Assembly (NCBI GenBank): GCA_014382915.1
Contig: JACNIV010000043.1
Span: forward strand, 1 to 6,846
DNA: 6,846 nt
Direction: 5' to 3'
From: Candidatus Cloacimonadota bacterium
GTDB lineage: Bacteria > Cloacimonadota > Cloacimonadia > Cloacimonadales > TCS61
The notes beneath the pieces were generated by a model that was not told the origin of the DNA, did no database searches, and saw only the letters and a list, made by a program, of their open reading frames with translations. Position numbers and translations under genes: made by a program. Within the stretch, counting starts at the first letter, position 1, and every line of letters starts with the position of its first letter. This document shows, piece after piece, positions 5,577 through 6,846 of the stretch.

Positions 5577-6846
5577 TTATTTCAATAACAGACACTTCTT
5601 AGTTGCTATAGATTTCTTACCAACTTTCAGATTATAAAAATAAATACCCGAAGCCACAGATTTATTATTTGTGTTTTTTCCATCCCATACAACTGAATGC
5701 TCTCCTGCCGGAAGTACTTCGTTAACAAGTGTCTTCACTTTCTGCCCTTTGATATTATAGATCACAAGCTCTATGTTCTTCGCGTCCTCTGCGGTGAAGA
5801 AAGAAATGGTAGTTTCAGGGTTGAAGGGGTTGGGGTAATTACCTTTCAGACTGGCTGCAAGTGGAACTGATGATGTATTGTTATCATATTCGACCTGATA
5901 GTTGCCATAATTTGTTTCGATAAAAGCAATAGTAGCGTTTTCTACTTCATCCGCGGATCTTATTTGAAGATAATAATAGTCGTTGGGATTTACAATAGCA
6001 AAGGGAAAATTATCTACCGCTTCCCATTCTGTCCATTCTATCAATCCAACGTTATCGAACCAGGAAAATGCTTCATCACTTACAGGGCAATCGCTACTGG
6101 AACATATATCGAAGTAATTTGTTCCTTCCGGTAGAGTTAATTCCTTTTGGAAATAAGTCCAGTCCAGATCTCCCGAAACTGGCAATCCTACGTCTTCGAT
6201 ATCCAGAAGAGTACCGTTGGTTCGTGTGTCGTAATATCTTACCTGAATTGTAACTCCTGAACCATTTTGCGTTTTAATATATCCGTGAAGAGAATAATTT
6301 CCATCGGAATATCTTCTAATCCTGTTTTCAAGATTTGTGATTATGTTATCACCGGAAGCAGGAAACCTTCGTTGACGCAGAGAATATTCTCCTTCGTAGG
6401 AAACCGTGTTATCTAACCATTCATCGTCGCTGTTCACGTTCCATGTGGATGCGCCTTCATCCTCGAAATTTCCAAACCACACGATCTCTTTTCCAGTCCT
6501 GAACTCATATTCACCTTGCGGGAAGATAGAATTTATACAGGAAATGTTTCCAGTTCGCGGAAGATGTAATATTTCTGAAACCCATTGATCATCTATCTCC
6601 TCAAAATCCAATTGTTGCTGGTACTGCTCATTGTTCACTAACATGGTCAGGGTATCTATTATTACTATTGCAGACACTTCATTCCGATCTACATGAAGAT
6701 ATGTATTTTGTTCTTTAGATTTCATTGCTATGTAATCCAGCATGTGAATACCAAGTTCTCCTTCTGCGGGTCTTGGAATATAATCATCGATGTATACCGG
6801 CTTAATGGAATATTCACAAAATCCATCCTGATCTATCTTTGTATTC
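5577..6846 (-). CDS. Secreted multidomain protein with jellyroll-like module and C-terminal sorting domain (N-terminus beyond window)
   Basis: The frame is open from the window's edge to the TAA at 5577-5579, giving 422 visible residues; the methionine at 6743 is internal, because the 34 codons before it are also open and in style. I do not recognise the first ~120 residues, which include PVYIDDYIPRPAEGELGIH. Next comes a probable beta-jellyroll, like carbohydrate-binding modules (about 122-271). It opens WFGNFEDEG, has strands such as YSLHGYIKT and VTIQVRYYD, and ends EAFSWFDNVGLIEW. A short linker domain with YYYLQIRSADEVENATIAF follows (about 290-320). The last 87 residues, from NYPNPFNPETTI to CLLLK, form a sorting domain nearly identical to that of the downstream C25 protein. 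The protein is therefore probably exported and attached to the surface. The catalytic or binding role of the missing N-terminal part cannot be judged. It lies 140 bases before the C25 gene in the same direction. Confidence 0.88.
   Translation of the reverse strand, partial: NTKIDQDGFCEYSIKPVYIDDYIPRPAEGELGIHMLDYIAMKSKEQNTYLHVDRNEVSAIVIIDTLTMLVNNEQYQQQLDFEEIDDQWVSEILHLPRTGNISCINSIFPQGEYEFRTGKEIVWFGNFEDEGASTWNVNSDDEWLDNTVSYEGEYSLRQRRFPASGDNIITNLENRIRRYSDGNYSLHGYIKTQNGSGVTIQVRYYDTRTNGTLLDIEDVGLPVSGDLDWTYFQKELTLPEGTNYFDICSSSDCPVSDEAFSWFDNVGLIEWTEWEAVDNFPFAIVNPNDYYYLQIRSADEVENATIAFIETNYGNYQVEYDNNTSSVPLAASLKGNYPNPFNPETTISFFTAEDAKNIELVIYNIKGQKVKTLVNEVLPAGEHSVVWDGKNTNNKSVASGIYFYNLKVGKKSIATKKCLLLK

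Overview
The window looks like the chromosome of an anaerobic, AT-rich member of the FCB (Fibrobacterota-Chlorobiota-Bacteroidota) group. Cloacimonadota is my best guess, with Ignavibacteria or Marinimicrobia-type lineages as alternatives. The evidence is two very large secreted proteins ending in the NYPNPFNPETTI ... SGIYFY ... LLLK type of C-terminal sorting domain, a gingipain-like C25 peptidase, and AT-rich intergenic DNA. The assignment is inferred from protein style, not from a marker gene. Every gene I can support lies on the minus strand, so the window reads from high to low coordinates.

Layout in the direction of transcription. (1) 6846-5577: the C-terminal 422 residues of a secreted multidomain protein with a jellyroll-like module and a sorting domain; its N-terminus lies outside the window. 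(2) 5576-5437: a 140-base AT-rich spacer with the ribosome binding site of the next gene. (3) 5436-1819: a complete 1205-residue secreted C25-family (gingipain-like) protein with signal peptide, propeptide, caspase-like domain, several Ig-like and beta-sandwich modules and a sorting domain. Its catalytic Cys is present, but the catalytic His position holds Tyr. (4) 1794-1767: a strong rho-independent terminator. (5) 1704-752: a translationally coupled two-gene unit encoding a MoaD/ThiS-like sulfur carrier with a Gly-Gly-Gly-Gly tail and a compact MoeB/ThiF/HesA-like E1 adenylating enzyme. (6) 751-497: an AT-rich gap with a perfect 23-base palindrome and a possible promoter. (7) 496-1: the N-terminal 165 residues of a membrane-anchored ankyrin-repeat protein running off the window. 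It has no stop codon inside the window and is easily missed.

The two secreted proteins probably share an export and cell-surface sorting route, since their last ~90 residues are near duplicates. The MoaD-E1 pair is a separate cytoplasmic unit: the E1 would adenylate the carrier's C-terminal glycine so that it can be converted to a thiocarboxylate for molybdenum/tungsten cofactor or another sulfur-transfer pathway. No moaE, moaA, aldehyde oxidoreductase, E2 or JAB-protease gene is visible beside it, so its client pathway is open. No RNA genes, CRISPR arrays, insertion sequences or attachment sites were seen.

The most interesting observations are the His-to-Tyr change in the C25 active site, the Shine-Dalgarno sequence written inside the carrier's polyglycine tail, and the E1's lack of both the zinc-binding cysteines and the crossover-loop cysteine.
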